Assembly: GCF_000719335.1 (NCBI RefSeq)
Contig: NZ_JOGB01000052.1
Coordinates: 1 to 46,275 of the forward strand
Length of the DNA: 46,275 nucleotides
Origin: Streptomyces sp. NRRL S-87
Lineage (GTDB): Bacteria > Actinomycetota > Actinomycetes > Streptomycetales > Streptomycetaceae
Direction: 5' to 3'
The notes under the pieces: model-generated
What the model was told of the DNA's origin: nothing
The model's input: the letters and a program-made list of their open reading frames with translations, nothing else
Databases searched by the model: none
Translations under genes and position numbers: made by a program
Part shown: positions 1-7,808 of the stretch, in pieces
How the letters are laid out: each line of letters opens with the position of its first letter
Numbering within the stretch: the stretch's first letter is position 1

Positions 1-59
1 CTTGAGGCGTCATGGCAGGCTGGTCCGGAGGCAGGCCCGGGCCTGGGGTGGCCGCAGGC

Positions 60-141
60 CAGGGGCGAAGCCCCCTTGCCCCAGGGGTGGGCCTGCCGCT
101 GGGGGCACCTCCCAGCGGTAGCTGGGGGAGGCCTGCAGGCC
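60..141. repeat. GC-rich inverted-repeat cluster, probable dispersed intergenic element
   Basis: CCGCTGGG (96-103) pairs with CCCAGCGG (111-118). The overlapping CCTCCCAGC can instead pair with the following GCTGGGGGAGG. A perfect 12-bp palindrome GGCCTGCAGGCC sits at 130-141. I recall very similar GGGGGCACCTCCCAGC-type sequences scattered between genes in Streptomyces, so a dispersed repeat is likely, but this is from memory. No gene is seen in 1-462. Confidence 0.5.
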
Positions 142-204
142 ATGGCGGGTCAAGAGGCGAGGGGACCCACACACCACGGGGCGCCCCCGCGAAGCCACGC
201 TTTT

Positions 205-276
205 GCCGCAGCCGCAGCCGCAGCCGCAGCCGCAGCCGCAGCCGCAGCCGCAGCCGCAGCCGCAGCCGCAGCCGCA
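205..276. repeat. Hexanucleotide tandem repeat (GCCGCA)x12
   Basis: Twelve uninterrupted copies of GCCGCA are followed by degenerate GCCCCA/GCCCCG units to about 310. Every reading frame through it gives a low-complexity dipeptide run (Ala-Ala, Pro-Gln or Arg-Ser), so the open frames here come from the repeat and are not genes. It lies in the non-coding region upstream of the GntR gene. It should be length-variable between isolates. Confidence 0.95.
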
Positions 277-462
277 GCCCCGAGCCCCAAGCCCCAGCCC
301 CAGCCGCACCCCTGGTCCTAGTCGCCGGGCCCGCGCAAAAACGTTCCCCGATTTCCCGGCTCCCCTCCGGAATTCCGGTGTTCTGCAATAGAGTCGCAGA
401 ACACCCTTCTACGTCATGCGCCCCCGAACACGAATCGGGAAGATGAAAGCGGAGGTCCGGTC

Positions 463-1149
463 ATGCGCATTCCCGCGCACGCGGTGTGCACCGCAATCCG
501 CGACGACATCGTCAGCGGTGTCTTCGAACGCGGCGGCAGACTCACCGAGGACCTCCTCGCCCGCCGCTACGGTGTCTCCCGCGTCCCCGTCCGGGAGGCG
601 CTGCGCACCCTGGAGTCCGAGGGCTTCGTGGTCACCCGGCGGCACGCCGGCGCGTGCGTCGCCGAGCCCACCGACCAGGAGGCCGCCGACGTGCTGGAGA
701 TGCGCGCCCTGCTGGAGCCGCTGGGTGCCGCCCGGGCGGCCCAGCGCCGCACCGACGCGCACCTGAAGGTCCTGCGCGGCCTGGTCCGGCTCGGCCAGGA
801 GCGGGCCCGCCGCGGGGAGGGCGAGGACCTGCGGTCCCTGGGCGGCTGGTTCCACGAGACGCTGGCCCAGGCCTCCGGCAGCGTCGCCCTGGTCGCCCAG
901 TTGACCCAGCTGCGGCACAAGATCGCGTGGATGTACGACGTGACGGCCCCGGTCCGCCCCGCGGAGTCGTGGGCCGAGCACGGGGCCATCGTGGACGCGG
1001 TGGCGCGCGGGGACGCCGAGCGGGCGCGGGCCCTGAGCACCGCGCACATGGTGCGGGCCGCCGCCGCGCACCGGCTGCGGCGGCCGTCGGGCGCGGAGCG
1101 CGTGAGGGGTTCGCAACCTGCCGTAAACACAGCGGGCGGTCGCATTTAA
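463..1149 (+). CDS. GntR-family (FCD-type) transcriptional regulator
   Basis: A 228-aa protein. The N-terminal winged helix (about residues 5-70) has the typical GntR pattern: LTEDLLARRYGVSRVPVREA followed by a short wing. The C-terminal half (about 75-215) is all-helical, as in the FadR/FCD ligand-binding subgroup, with conserved histidines in the WFHETLAQAS and EHGAIVDAV segments that usually ligate a metal in this fold. The ATG at 463 has GGAGGT six bases upstream. The effector is unknown. It stands alone, tail-to-tail with ptsH, with two hairpins between. It corresponds by position to a GntR gene next to ptsH in S. coelicolor. It is not DasR, which belongs to a different GntR subgroup (HutC type). 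Confidence 0.88.
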   Translation: MRIPAHAVCTAIRDDIVSGVFERGGRLTEDLLARRYGVSRVPVREALRTLESEGFVVTRRHAGACVAEPTDQEAADVLEMRALLEPLGAARAAQRRTDAHLKVLRGLVRLGQERARRGEGEDLRSLGGWFHETLAQASGSVALVAQLTQLRHKIAWMYDVTAPVRPAESWAEHGAIVDAVARGDAERARALSTAHMVRAAAAHRLRRPSGAERVRGSQPAVNTAGGRI

Positions 1150-1352
1150 CGGGCGCCGTATACAAAGGACGGATACCGGTCCACGAATTCCGGCGCGGAT
1201 ATCCGGGCGGATGCCGTTTGCGAATTCCGACGCGGGGGTGCCGTCCGGGGTCCTGCTCGGGAATCCGGAATCCGGATCGACGATCCGATCCGGAGCCCCA
1301 TCGGGATTTCCGTACCCGGATATCCCGGTGGGTCCCGCGGGGGAATGCGCCG

Positions 1353-1394
1353 GCAGGAAGAGGCGCGGCGCGACGGCGCCGCGCCTCTTCCTGC
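1353..1394. terminator. Strong hairpin terminator
   Basis: A perfect 19-bp stem (1353-1371 with 1376-1394) has a 4-base loop GACG. It lies about 200 bp past the gntR stop. No T-run follows, as is usual in Streptomyces. Confidence 0.75.
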
Positions 1395-1455
1395 GGGCGG
1401 CAGGCGCACCGCTGCGCCGTGGATGCCGCCGGATGCCGCCCTCCGGAACGACGAA

Positions 1456-1486
1456 AGCCGCGACCCCCTCGTGGGGAGTCGCGGCT
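1456..1486. terminator. Hairpin terminator, probably of ptsH
   Basis: AGCCGCGAC (1456-1464) pairs with GTCGCGGCT (1478-1486), and an inner CCCC/GGGG extension has one bulged A. Read on the minus strand it is followed by TTTCG, which suits termination of ptsH, whose stop is at 1552. Confidence 0.7.
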
Positions 1487-1551
1487 CGGGCCCGTCCGAC
1501 TGCGGGTGCCGCCTGCTCGGCCGGACGGTCGCGCGTGGGCGCCGACGGCCG

Positions 1552-1833
1552 TCAGACGGTCTCGGGGAGCTCCTCCAGGCCCTCCGCGACCAGCTTCGCC
1601 AGGCGGTCCAGGGCGACGTCCGCGCCCTCGGCGTCGGAGGCCAGGACGATTTCCTCGCCGCCCCGCGCACCCAGGCCCAGCACGGCGAGCATGGAGCCGG
1701 CGTTGACGGGGGTGCCGTCGACCTTGGAGATGGTCACCGGGATGCCCGAGGCGGTGGTCGCCCGGACGAAGATCGAGGCGGGACGAGCGTGCAGGCCCTC
1801 GGCCCAACCGACGTTGACGCGGCGCTCTGCCAT
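1552..1833 (-). CDS. ptsH: Phosphocarrier protein HPr of the PTS
   Basis: A 93-aa protein, normal HPr length. The motif GLHARPAS (about residues 13-20) holds the histidine (His15 by family numbering) phosphorylated by enzyme I. The second half has GSMLAVLGLGARGG, matching the regulatory-site helix; the residue at the usual Ser46 position is the Ser of GSM. It passes phosphate to EIIA proteins for sugar uptake. In Streptomyces, N-acetylglucosamine is the best documented PTS sugar. Reading its strand, GAAGGG lies just before the ATG. It is transcribed alone from a promoter carrying a dre-like palindrome (1857-1872), so DasR control is likely. ptsI is not in the window. Confidence 0.97.
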   Translation of the reverse strand: MAERRVNVGWAEGLHARPASIFVRATTASGIPVTISKVDGTPVNAGSMLAVLGLGARGGEEIVLASDAEGADVALDRLAKLVAEGLEELPETV

Positions 1834-1856
1834 GGTGATGCCCTTCAGGTTCTGCG

Positions 1857-1872
1857 GGTTGTCTAGACCAGT
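1857..1872. promoter_or_regulatory. DasR-binding (dre-like) site upstream of ptsH
   Basis: GGTTGTCTAGACCAGT matches 13 of 16 positions of the symmetric form ACTGGTCTAGACCAGT of the dre consensus and keeps the GTCTAGAC core intact. It sits 24-39 bp upstream of the ptsH start codon. DasR sites on pts genes are established in S. coelicolor; occupancy here is inferred. Confidence 0.8.
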
Positions 1873-2020
1873 CTCTCACGACCGCCGGAGTTCTCCGACC
1901 GACCTTCGGCCCCGAACCGTCCGCCGTTCGACCCGTCCAAGCTTGCCCCGGTACGTACCGGTTTACTTCATGCGCCGCGCGGGGGGCGAGTCGTGCGCCG
2001 GCCCCTACTACGCTGGGCCC

Positions 2021-5000
2021 ATGCAGACGTCGTCGGATGCCTCCTACCCGGCCCACTGGGAAGCGGACGTCGTGCTGCGCGACGGCGGCACCGCGCGGAT
2101 CCGGCCCATCACCACGGAGGACGCCGGCCGCCTGGTCAGCTTCTACGAGCAGGTCTCGGACGAGTCGAAGTACTATCGCTTCTTCGCCCCCTACCCCCGG
2201 CTCTCCGACCGCGACGTCCACCGCTTCACCCACCACGACTACGTGGACCGCGTCGGCCTCGCCGCCACCGTCGGCGACGACTTCATCGGCACCGTCCGCT
2301 TCGACCGCACCGGCCCCGACGGCCGCCCCGCCTCGGCCCCCGCCGACGAGGCCGAGGTCGCCTTCCTCGTCCAGGACGCCCACCAGGGCCGAGGCGTGGC
2401 CTCCACGCTCCTCGAGCACATCGGCGCGGTCGCGCGCGAGCGCGGGATCCGGCGCTTCCGGGCCGAGGTGCTGCCCGCCAACAGCAAAATGATCAAGGTG
2501 TTCACGGACGCCGGCTACCAGCAGAAGCGCAGCTTCGAGGACGGCGCCGTGCACCTCACCCTCGACCTCGAACCCACCGCGCAGACCCTCGCCGTCCAGC
2601 GGGCCCGCGAGCAGCGCGCCGAGGCCCGCTCGGTGCAGCGGCTGCTCGCGCCCAGCGCGGTCGCCGTCATCGGGGTCAGCCGCCGCCCGGGCGGGGTCGG
2701 CCGGACCGCCCTGCGCAATCTGCGCGACTCGGGCTTCACCGGCGCCCTGTACGCCGTCAACGCCGCGCTGGACCCGGACGCCGCGGGCACCGAGCTGGAG
2801 GGCGTACCCGCGTACCGCTCGCTGGCCGAGATCGCCCGGGCCGCCGGGCCCACCCGCACCGCCGAGCACGGCGGCCCGGTGGACCTCGCCGTGGTGGCCG
2901 TACCGGCCGAGCGGGTCCCCGAGGTGGTCGCGGACTGCGGCGAGCACGGCGTGCAGGGCCTGGTCGTGCTGTCGGCCGGCTACGCGGAGAGCGGCCCCGA
3001 GGGACTGGAGCGCCAGCGCGAGCTGGTCCGGCAGGTGCGCTCGTACGGGATGCGGCTGGTCGGGCCGAACGCCTTCGGCGTCATCAACACCGCCCCCGGC
3101 ACCCACCTCAACGCCTCGCTGGCCCCCGACTCCCCGGCACCCGGCCGGATCGGGCTGTTCGCACAGTCCGGCGCCATCGGCATCGCCCTGCTGGCGGGAC
3201 TGGTGCGGCGCGGCGCCGGGGTGTCCTCGTTCATCTCCGCGGGCAACCGCGCGGACCTGTCCGGCAACGACATCCTGCAGTACTGGTACGAGGACCCGGC
3301 CACGGACGTGGCCCTGCTCTACCTCGAAACCCTGGGCAACCCGCGGAAGTTCACGCGGCTGGCCCGCCGGACCGCGGCCGTCAAGCCCGTCGTCGTCGCC
3401 CGGGGCGGCCGGCACAGCGGCGTGACCCCAGCCGGGCACGCCGTGCCCGGCACCCGCCTGCCCGACGCCACCGTCGCGGACCTGCTGCGGCAGGCCGGGG
3501 TGATCCGCGTCGGCACCGTCACCGAACTCGTCGACGTGGGCCTGCTGCTCGCCGGACAGCCGCTGCCCGCCGGGCCCCGGGTGGCGATCCTCGGCAACTC
3601 CGAGTCCCTCGGGCTGCTCACGTACGACGCCTGCCTGGCCGAGGGGCTGCGCCCGTACCCGGCGCTCGACCTCACCACCGCCGCGACGCCGCGCGACTTC
3701 GAGGACGCGCTCCGGCGGGCGCTGCGCGACCACGACACCGACGCCGTGGTCGTGACGGCGATCCCGGCGGTGGGGGAGCCCACCCTCGCCGAGGAACTCG
3801 CCCTGGCGCTGCGCACGGCTGCCGCGGCGGCCCCGGGCAAGCCGGTGGCCGTGGTGCACGTGGAGCTCGGCGACCTCGCCGAGGCCCTTCCACCGAAGGC
3901 CACCGGCACGGCGCCGGGCACGCCCCCGGCGGGCCCGGCGGACGGCACCGCGGACGGCACCGCGGGCGGCGCCGCCGACCGGGACGGTGCCGAGGCCGAC
4001 GCCCCCGGCACCCCCGACTCCGACGCCCCCGGCACCCCCGTCGCCCCGGGCCCGCCCGCTGAAGGTGCCCCGGGCGGGCCCGCCGCAGGCCCGTCCGCCG
4101 GCCCGTCGGCACGCCCCGGCGACGGCGTCCGGCACGGCGTCCCGCACGACGTCCCCGCCGGCGGCCCCGCGGCGGCCGCCCCGCACGCCTCCCCCGGAAA
4201 CCCCCCGGCGGGCGAGGGCGCCCCCGCCGCGCCGCGCGCGATCCCCGCCTACCCCGCCGCCGAGCGGGCCGTACGGGCGCTCGCCGAGGCCTGGCGGTAC
4301 GCCCGGTGGCGCCGGGCCGCCGCCGACGCCGGCCAGGTGCCCGAGTACGAGGACATCGACACCGCCGGGGCCGCCGCGCAGCTGGAGGCCCTCCTCGCCG
4401 ACACGGCCGGCACCGGCCCCGCCGGCACCACCCTCGCGGACGACGACGCGCGCGCCCTCCTGGCCCGCTACGGCATCCGGGTCGTGCCCACCCTGCCCGC
4501 CCCCACCGCCGACGCCGCCGCGCGGGCCGCGGCCCGGCTCGGCTACCCGGTCGCCCTCAAGACCACCGCCCCCCACCTGCGCCACCGCGCCGACCTGGGC
4601 GGCGTACGCCTCGAGCTCATGACCGAGGAGGAACTGCGCCGGGCGTACGGCGAACTGACCGACCTGCTCGGCAAGCCCGCCGAGCTGCTCCCGGTCGTCC
4701 AGGCCATGGTCCCGCGCGGGGTCGACACCGTCGTCCGGTCCGTCATCGACCCGGCCGCCGGCGCCGTGCTCTCCTTCGGACTGGCCGGAGTGGCCTCCGA
4801 GCTGCTGGGCGACACCGCCCACCGGCTGGTCCCCGCGACCGACCGCGACGCCGCGGCCCTGATCCGCTCCATCAGGACCGCGCCGCTGCTGTTCGGCTGG
4901 CGCGGCAGCGCCCCGGTGGACACGCCCGCGCTGGAGGAGCTTCTGCTGCGGCTGTCCCGGCTGGTCGACGAGCACCCCGAAGTGGTGGGCGTCTCACTGG

Positions 5001-5110
5001 AGCCGGTGGTGGTGGCCACCGAGGGGCTCTCCGTGCTCAGCGCCCAGGTCCGCATCGCCCGTCCGCCCGCCCGCACCGACCTCGGCCCGCGCACCCTGCC
5101 CAGCTACTGA
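2021..5110 (+). CDS. GNAT acyltransferase fused to NDP-forming acyl-CoA synthetase (PatA-type protein acetyltransferase)
   Basis: A 1029-aa fusion. An N-terminal GNAT domain (about 15-185) has the acetyl-CoA loop QDAHQGRGVASTLL. A Rossmann CoA-binding domain follows from about 205 (AVAVIGVSRRPGGVGRTALR), then CoA-ligase domains with a candidate phospho-histidine near residue 473 (AGHAVPG), then an ATP-grasp domain from about 790 to the end. GNAT-first order matches S. lividans PatA, which acetylates and so inactivates acetyl-CoA synthetase; Salmonella Pat has the reverse order. Residues about 624-745 form an Ala/Pro/Gly/Asp-rich linker. The ATG at 2021 has no clear ribosome site, but TACGCT lies six bases upstream, so the transcript may be leaderless. 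Whether the synthetase half is active is unclear, because the usual SHTG motif is not evident. Confidence 0.88.
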   Translation: MQTSSDASYPAHWEADVVLRDGGTARIRPITTEDAGRLVSFYEQVSDESKYYRFFAPYPRLSDRDVHRFTHHDYVDRVGLAATVGDDFIGTVRFDRTGPDGRPASAPADEAEVAFLVQDAHQGRGVASTLLEHIGAVARERGIRRFRAEVLPANSKMIKVFTDAGYQQKRSFEDGAVHLTLDLEPTAQTLAVQRAREQRAEARSVQRLLAPSAVAVIGVSRRPGGVGRTALRNLRDSGFTGALYAVNAALDPDAAGTELEGVPAYRSLAEIARAAGPTRTAEHGGPVDLAVVAVPAERVPEVVADCGEHGVQGLVVLSAGYAESGPEGLERQRELVRQVRSYGMRLVGPNAFGVINTAPGTHLNASLAPDSPAPGRIGLFAQSGAIGIALLAGLVRRGAGVSSFISAGNRADLSGNDILQYWYEDPATDVALLYLETLGNPRKFTRLARRTAAVKPVVVARGGRHSGVTPAGHAVPGTRLPDATVADLLRQAGVIRVGTVTELVDVGLLLAGQPLPAGPRVAILGNSESLGLLTYDACLAEGLRPYPALDLTTAATPRDFEDALRRALRDHDTDAVVVTAIPAVGEPTLAEELALALRTAAAAAPGKPVAVVHVELGDLAEALPPKATGTAPGTPPAGPADGTADGTAGGAADRDGAEADAPGTPDSDAPGTPVAPGPPAEGAPGGPAAGPSAGPSARPGDGVRHGVPHDVPAGGPAAAAPHASPGNPPAGEGAPAAPRAIPAYPAAERAVRALAEAWRYARWRRAAADAGQVPEYEDIDTAGAAAQLEALLADTAGTGPAGTTLADDDARALLARYGIRVVPTLPAPTADAAARAAARLGYPVALKTTAPHLRHRADLGGVRLELMTEEELRRAYGELTDLLGKPAELLPVVQAMVPRGVDTVVRSVIDPAAGAVLSFGLAGVASELLGDTAHRLVPATDRDAAALIRSIRTAPLLFGWRGSAPVDTPALEELLLRLSRLVDEHPEVVGVSLEPVVVATEGLSVLSAQVRIARPPARTDLGPRTLPSY
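3890..4255 (+). other. Low-complexity linker inside the PatA-type gene
   Basis: About 120 codons encode almost only Ala, Gly, Pro, Asp and Thr, with repeated DGTA, APGTP and GPSAGPSA units. The tract separates the CoA-ligase part from the ATP-grasp part. At DNA level it is a near-continuous GGC/GCC/CCC run, so replication slippage or assembly error is possible. Confidence 0.85.
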
Positions 5111-5117
5111 GCGCGCA

Positions 5118-5137
5118 CCCCGGCCCGGCTGCCGGGG
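5118..5137. terminator. Short hairpin after patA-like gene
   Basis: CCCCGGC (5118-5124) pairs with GCCGGGG (5131-5137) around a 6-base loop, eight bases past the stop. It is a weak candidate. Confidence 0.4.
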
Positions 5138-5215
5138 GCGGGGCACCGCACGACCTGCGGGCGGACCGCGTACGGCGCGGCGGGAGCGCCCCGCACGGGC
5201 CTTAGGATGGACCCC

Positions 5216-5812
5216 ATGGCGAAAAGCGGTACGACGACCCAGGGGCTGCGCGCGGCGATCGAGCGCAGCGGCTACTACCCGGCCCTCGTGGCCGAGGCCG
5301 TGGAGGCCGCGGTGGGCGGCGAGCCGATCTCGTCGTACCTGGTCCACCAGGAGACCACCTTCGACTCCAACGAGGTGCGCCGCCACGTCACCGTGCTGGT
5401 CCTGACCGGCAACCGCTTCATCGTCAGCCACACCGACGAGCAGGCCGCCGACTCCGGATCCCCGTCCCCGTACGCGACCACCTCGACCGAGTCGGTCAAG
5501 ATCAGCGCGATCTCGTCCGTGGTCGTCAGCCGCGTGGTGGCCAACCCCGAGTCGTACACCCCGGGCACCCTGCCCCGCGAGGTCGTCCTGACCATCGGCT
5601 GGGGCGCGGTCTCCCGCATCGACCTGGAGCCGGCCGCCTGCGGCGACCCGAACTGCGACTCCGACCACGGCTACACCGGCAACTCCACCGCCGACGACCT
5701 GAGCCTGCGTGTCAGCGAGGCCGGCGACGGCCCCGAGGCCGTGCGCCAGACCCTCGACTTCGCCCAGGCCCTGTCCGAGGCCATCGCCGCCCACGCGGCC
5801 GGCGCCCGCTGA
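5216..5812 (+). CDS. DUF5998-family actinobacterial protein
   Basis: A 198-aa soluble protein of unknown function, recognised as the family found at this position in streptomycetes. It has no signal peptide or membrane segment. A mid-protein CGDPNCDSDHGY stretch could bind metal. The ATG at 5216 is preferred over 5207: TAGGAT at 5203-5208 fits a -10 box for a leaderless start at 5216, and AGGA there could alternatively serve as a ribosome site. Its stop shares one base with the next start (TGATG), so it is probably co-translated with the phosphodiesterase-like gene. Confidence 0.8.
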   Translation: MAKSGTTTQGLRAAIERSGYYPALVAEAVEAAVGGEPISSYLVHQETTFDSNEVRRHVTVLVLTGNRFIVSHTDEQAADSGSPSPYATTSTESVKISAISSVVVSRVVANPESYTPGTLPREVVLTIGWGAVSRIDLEPAACGDPNCDSDHGYTGNSTADDLSLRVSEAGDGPEAVRQTLDFAQALSEAIAAHAAGAR

Positions 5813-7011
5813 TGGTCCACTCCGCCTGGCAGGAGCCCGAGCCGGTCCTCCTCGACCTCTCCGGCGCCCCGGTGCCGCAGTACGGCTCCGGCTCCCTGGC
5901 CGACCTGCTGCCCACGCTGGCGGCGGGCCTCGGCGTACCCGGGATGAGCGCCGCCATCGGCGAGCTGGTCCCGGCCGACCGGGTCTGCGTCTTCCTGATA
6001 GACGGGCTCGGCTGGGAGCAGATCAAGGCCCACCCGGACGAGGCCCCCTACCTGACCTCCCTGCTCGGCAGCTCGCGGGGCGGCACCGGCCGCCCGCTGA
6101 CCGCCGGCTTCCCCGCCACCACCGCGACCTCGCTGGCCTCGGTGGGCACCGGCCTGCCGCCGGCCCGGCACGGTCTGCCCGGTTACGCCGCGCGCAACCC
6201 GGAGACCGGCGACCTGATGAACCAGCTGCGCTGGCGACCCTGGACGCCGCCGCACGTCTGGCAGCCGTACCCGACGGTCTTCCAGCTCGCGCACGAGGCC
6301 GGGGTGGCCGCCGCCCAGGTCTCCTCCCCGGACTTCGCACAGACCCCGCTCACCAAGATCGCACTGAGCGGCGGCACGTTCCACGGCCGGATGACCGGCG
6401 AGGAGCGGATGGACCTCTCGGCGCAGCTGCTCGGGTCCGCCGACCGCTCCCTGGTGTACACGTACTACAGCGAGCTCGACGGCGCCGGCCACCGGCAGGG
6501 CGTCGCCTCGGACGCGTGGCGCGGCCAGCTCATGTACGTCGACCGGCTGGTGCAGCGCCTCGCGGAGCAACTGCCGCCGCGCTCGGCGCTGTACGTCACG
6601 GCGGACCACGGCATGGTGGACGTCCCGTTCGACGAGGAGTCGCGCTACGACTTCGACGAGGACTGGGAGCTGAGCGCCGGGGTCGCCCTGCTGGGCGGCG
6701 AGGGCCGGGCCCGGCACGTGTACGCCGTACCGGGCGCCGAGGCCGACGTGCTCACGGTGTGGCGCGAGGTGCTGGGCGACCGCTTCTGGGTGGCGGGCCG
6801 CGAGGAGGCGCTGTCCCTGGGCTGGTTCGGACGGCCGGGGGAGTGCGACGAGCGGGTGCTCGGGCGGATCGGCGACGTGATCGCCGCGGCCCGCGACGAC
6901 GTCGCGATCATCGCGTCCCGCACCGAGGTCAACGAGTCGGCCCTGACCGGCATGCACGGCTCCATGACCCCTGCCGAGCAGCTCGTCCCGCTGCTCGAAG
7001 TCCGCTCCTGA
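5812..7011 (+). CDS. Alkaline phosphatase-fold hydrolase (nucleotide pyrophosphatase/phosphodiesterase family)
   Basis: A 399-aa protein of the type I phosphodiesterase superfamily. Expected two-metal ligands are visible: the Asp of FLIDGLGWEQ, the nucleophile Thr in GFPATTATSLAS, the Asp/His of SELDGAGHRQG, the DH of TADHGMVD and the late His of GMHGSMT. No signal peptide is seen, so it is probably cytoplasmic. The substrate is unknown; family members cleave phosphodiester or pyrophosphate bonds in nucleotides. The start overlaps the DUF5998 stop by one base, which suggests coupled translation. Thymidine kinase follows 49 bp later on the same strand. Confidence 0.88.
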   Translation: MVHSAWQEPEPVLLDLSGAPVPQYGSGSLADLLPTLAAGLGVPGMSAAIGELVPADRVCVFLIDGLGWEQIKAHPDEAPYLTSLLGSSRGGTGRPLTAGFPATTATSLASVGTGLPPARHGLPGYAARNPETGDLMNQLRWRPWTPPHVWQPYPTVFQLAHEAGVAAAQVSSPDFAQTPLTKIALSGGTFHGRMTGEERMDLSAQLLGSADRSLVYTYYSELDGAGHRQGVASDAWRGQLMYVDRLVQRLAEQLPPRSALYVTADHGMVDVPFDEESRYDFDEDWELSAGVALLGGEGRARHVYAVPGAEADVLTVWREVLGDRFWVAGREEALSLGWFGRPGECDERVLGRIGDVIAAARDDVAIIASRTEVNESALTGMHGSMTPAEQLVPLLEVRS

Positions 7012-7060
7012 CCCCCGTACCCGCGCCCCGCACCCCGACCTGAGAGGTCCGTACTTCCCC

Positions 7061-7711
7061 ATGTCCGAACTGGTCTTTTTCTCCGGAACCATGGACTGCG
7101 GGAAGAGCACCCTGGCGCTCCAGATCACGCACAACCGCTCGGCCCGCGGCCTGGTCGGCGTGATCTTCACCCGCCAGGACCGGGCCGGCGAGGGCAAGCT
7201 GTCCTCCCGCCTGGGCCTGGTCACGGACGCGGTCGAGGTCGTCGACGCGATGGACCTGTACGCCTACCTGGTGGGCGAGCTGTCGTCCGGCGGCAAGGCG
7301 GACTACGTCATCGTCGACGAGGCGCAGTTCCTGACCCCCGAGCAGATCGACCAGCTCGCCCGGATCGTGGACGACCTGGACATGGACGTCTTCGCCTTCG
7401 GCATCACCACGGACTTCCGCACCAAGCTGTTCCCCGGCTCGCAGCGCCTGATCGAGCTGGCGGACCGCATCGAGCAGCTCCAGGTCGAGGCCCTGTGCTG
7501 GTGCGGCGCCCGCGCCACCCACAACGCCCGCACGGTGAACGGCGAGATGGTGGTCGAGGGCGAGCAGGTCGTCGTCGGCGACGTGAACCAGGCCGCCGCG
7601 GAGGTCGGTTACGAGGTCCTGTGCCGCCGCCACCACCGCCGCCACATGACCAGCGCCGCCGCCCACGCCGCGGCCCTCTCCCCGGACGTCCTCCCCGTCA
7701 CCCGGAGCTGA
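7061..7711 (+). CDS. tdk: Thymidine kinase, type II (TK1-like)
   Basis: A 216-aa protein. The P-loop GTMDCGKST is at residues 9-17 and the Walker B/DEAQ segment VIVDEAQFL near residue 85. The GITTDF lasso precedes a zinc-ribbon region with CWCG and a C-terminal CRRH. It phosphorylates thymidine to dTMP in salvage. The ATG at 7061 is preceded by GAGAGG at a suitable distance. It is probably the last gene of the run that starts at 5216. A hairpin at 7770-7797 separates it from the convergent lipoprotein gene. Length and motifs are complete. Confidence 0.96.
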   Translation: MSELVFFSGTMDCGKSTLALQITHNRSARGLVGVIFTRQDRAGEGKLSSRLGLVTDAVEVVDAMDLYAYLVGELSSGGKADYVIVDEAQFLTPEQIDQLARIVDDLDMDVFAFGITTDFRTKLFPGSQRLIELADRIEQLQVEALCWCGARATHNARTVNGEMVVEGEQVVVGDVNQAAAEVGYEVLCRRHHRRHMTSAAAHAAALSPDVLPVTRS

Positions 7712-7769
7712 GGGACGGCGCCGTCCGTGGACGGCGTCCCGCGCCCCCGGTACCGGTGGGGCCCGGGAC

Positions 7770-7797
7770 CGCCACCGGTCCGTGCGGACCGGTGGCG
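7770..7797. terminator. Bidirectional terminator between tdk and lipoprotein gene
   Basis: A perfect 12-bp stem CGCCACCGGTCC/GGACCGGTGGCG has loop GTGC. A second imperfect GGGACG..CGTCCC stem lies just before it (about 7712-7742). Confidence 0.75.
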
Positions 7798-7808
7798 ACC
7801 GGTGCGGA

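Larger units (their letters stand above)
1150..1551. other. Intergenic region between gntR and ptsH
   Basis: The 400 bases between the convergent genes carry the two hairpins described separately. They also hold a stretch (1180-1345) rich in decayed palindromic words: GAATTCCG twice, GGATATCC twice, and CCGGATC facing GATCCG. No open frame with a credible start was seen. The palindromic words look like remnants of repeats, but no unit length is clear. Confidence 0.5.

Noticed and set aside
12..446. Open frame with Arg-Ser repeats over the hexamer region
   Set aside because: All three plus-strand frames stay open because the repeat lacks stops; no ribosome site and no conserved protein.
1180..1345. 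Mobile-element end or attachment site in palindromic DNA between gntR and ptsH
   Set aside because: No paired terminal repeats, no target duplication and no transposase or integrase remnant.
632..4975. 1447-aa minus-strand open frame
   Set aside because: Antisense shadow of the GntR and PatA-type genes; Gly/Arg-rich product typical of reverse frames in high-GC DNA, and it would also run over ptsH out of frame.
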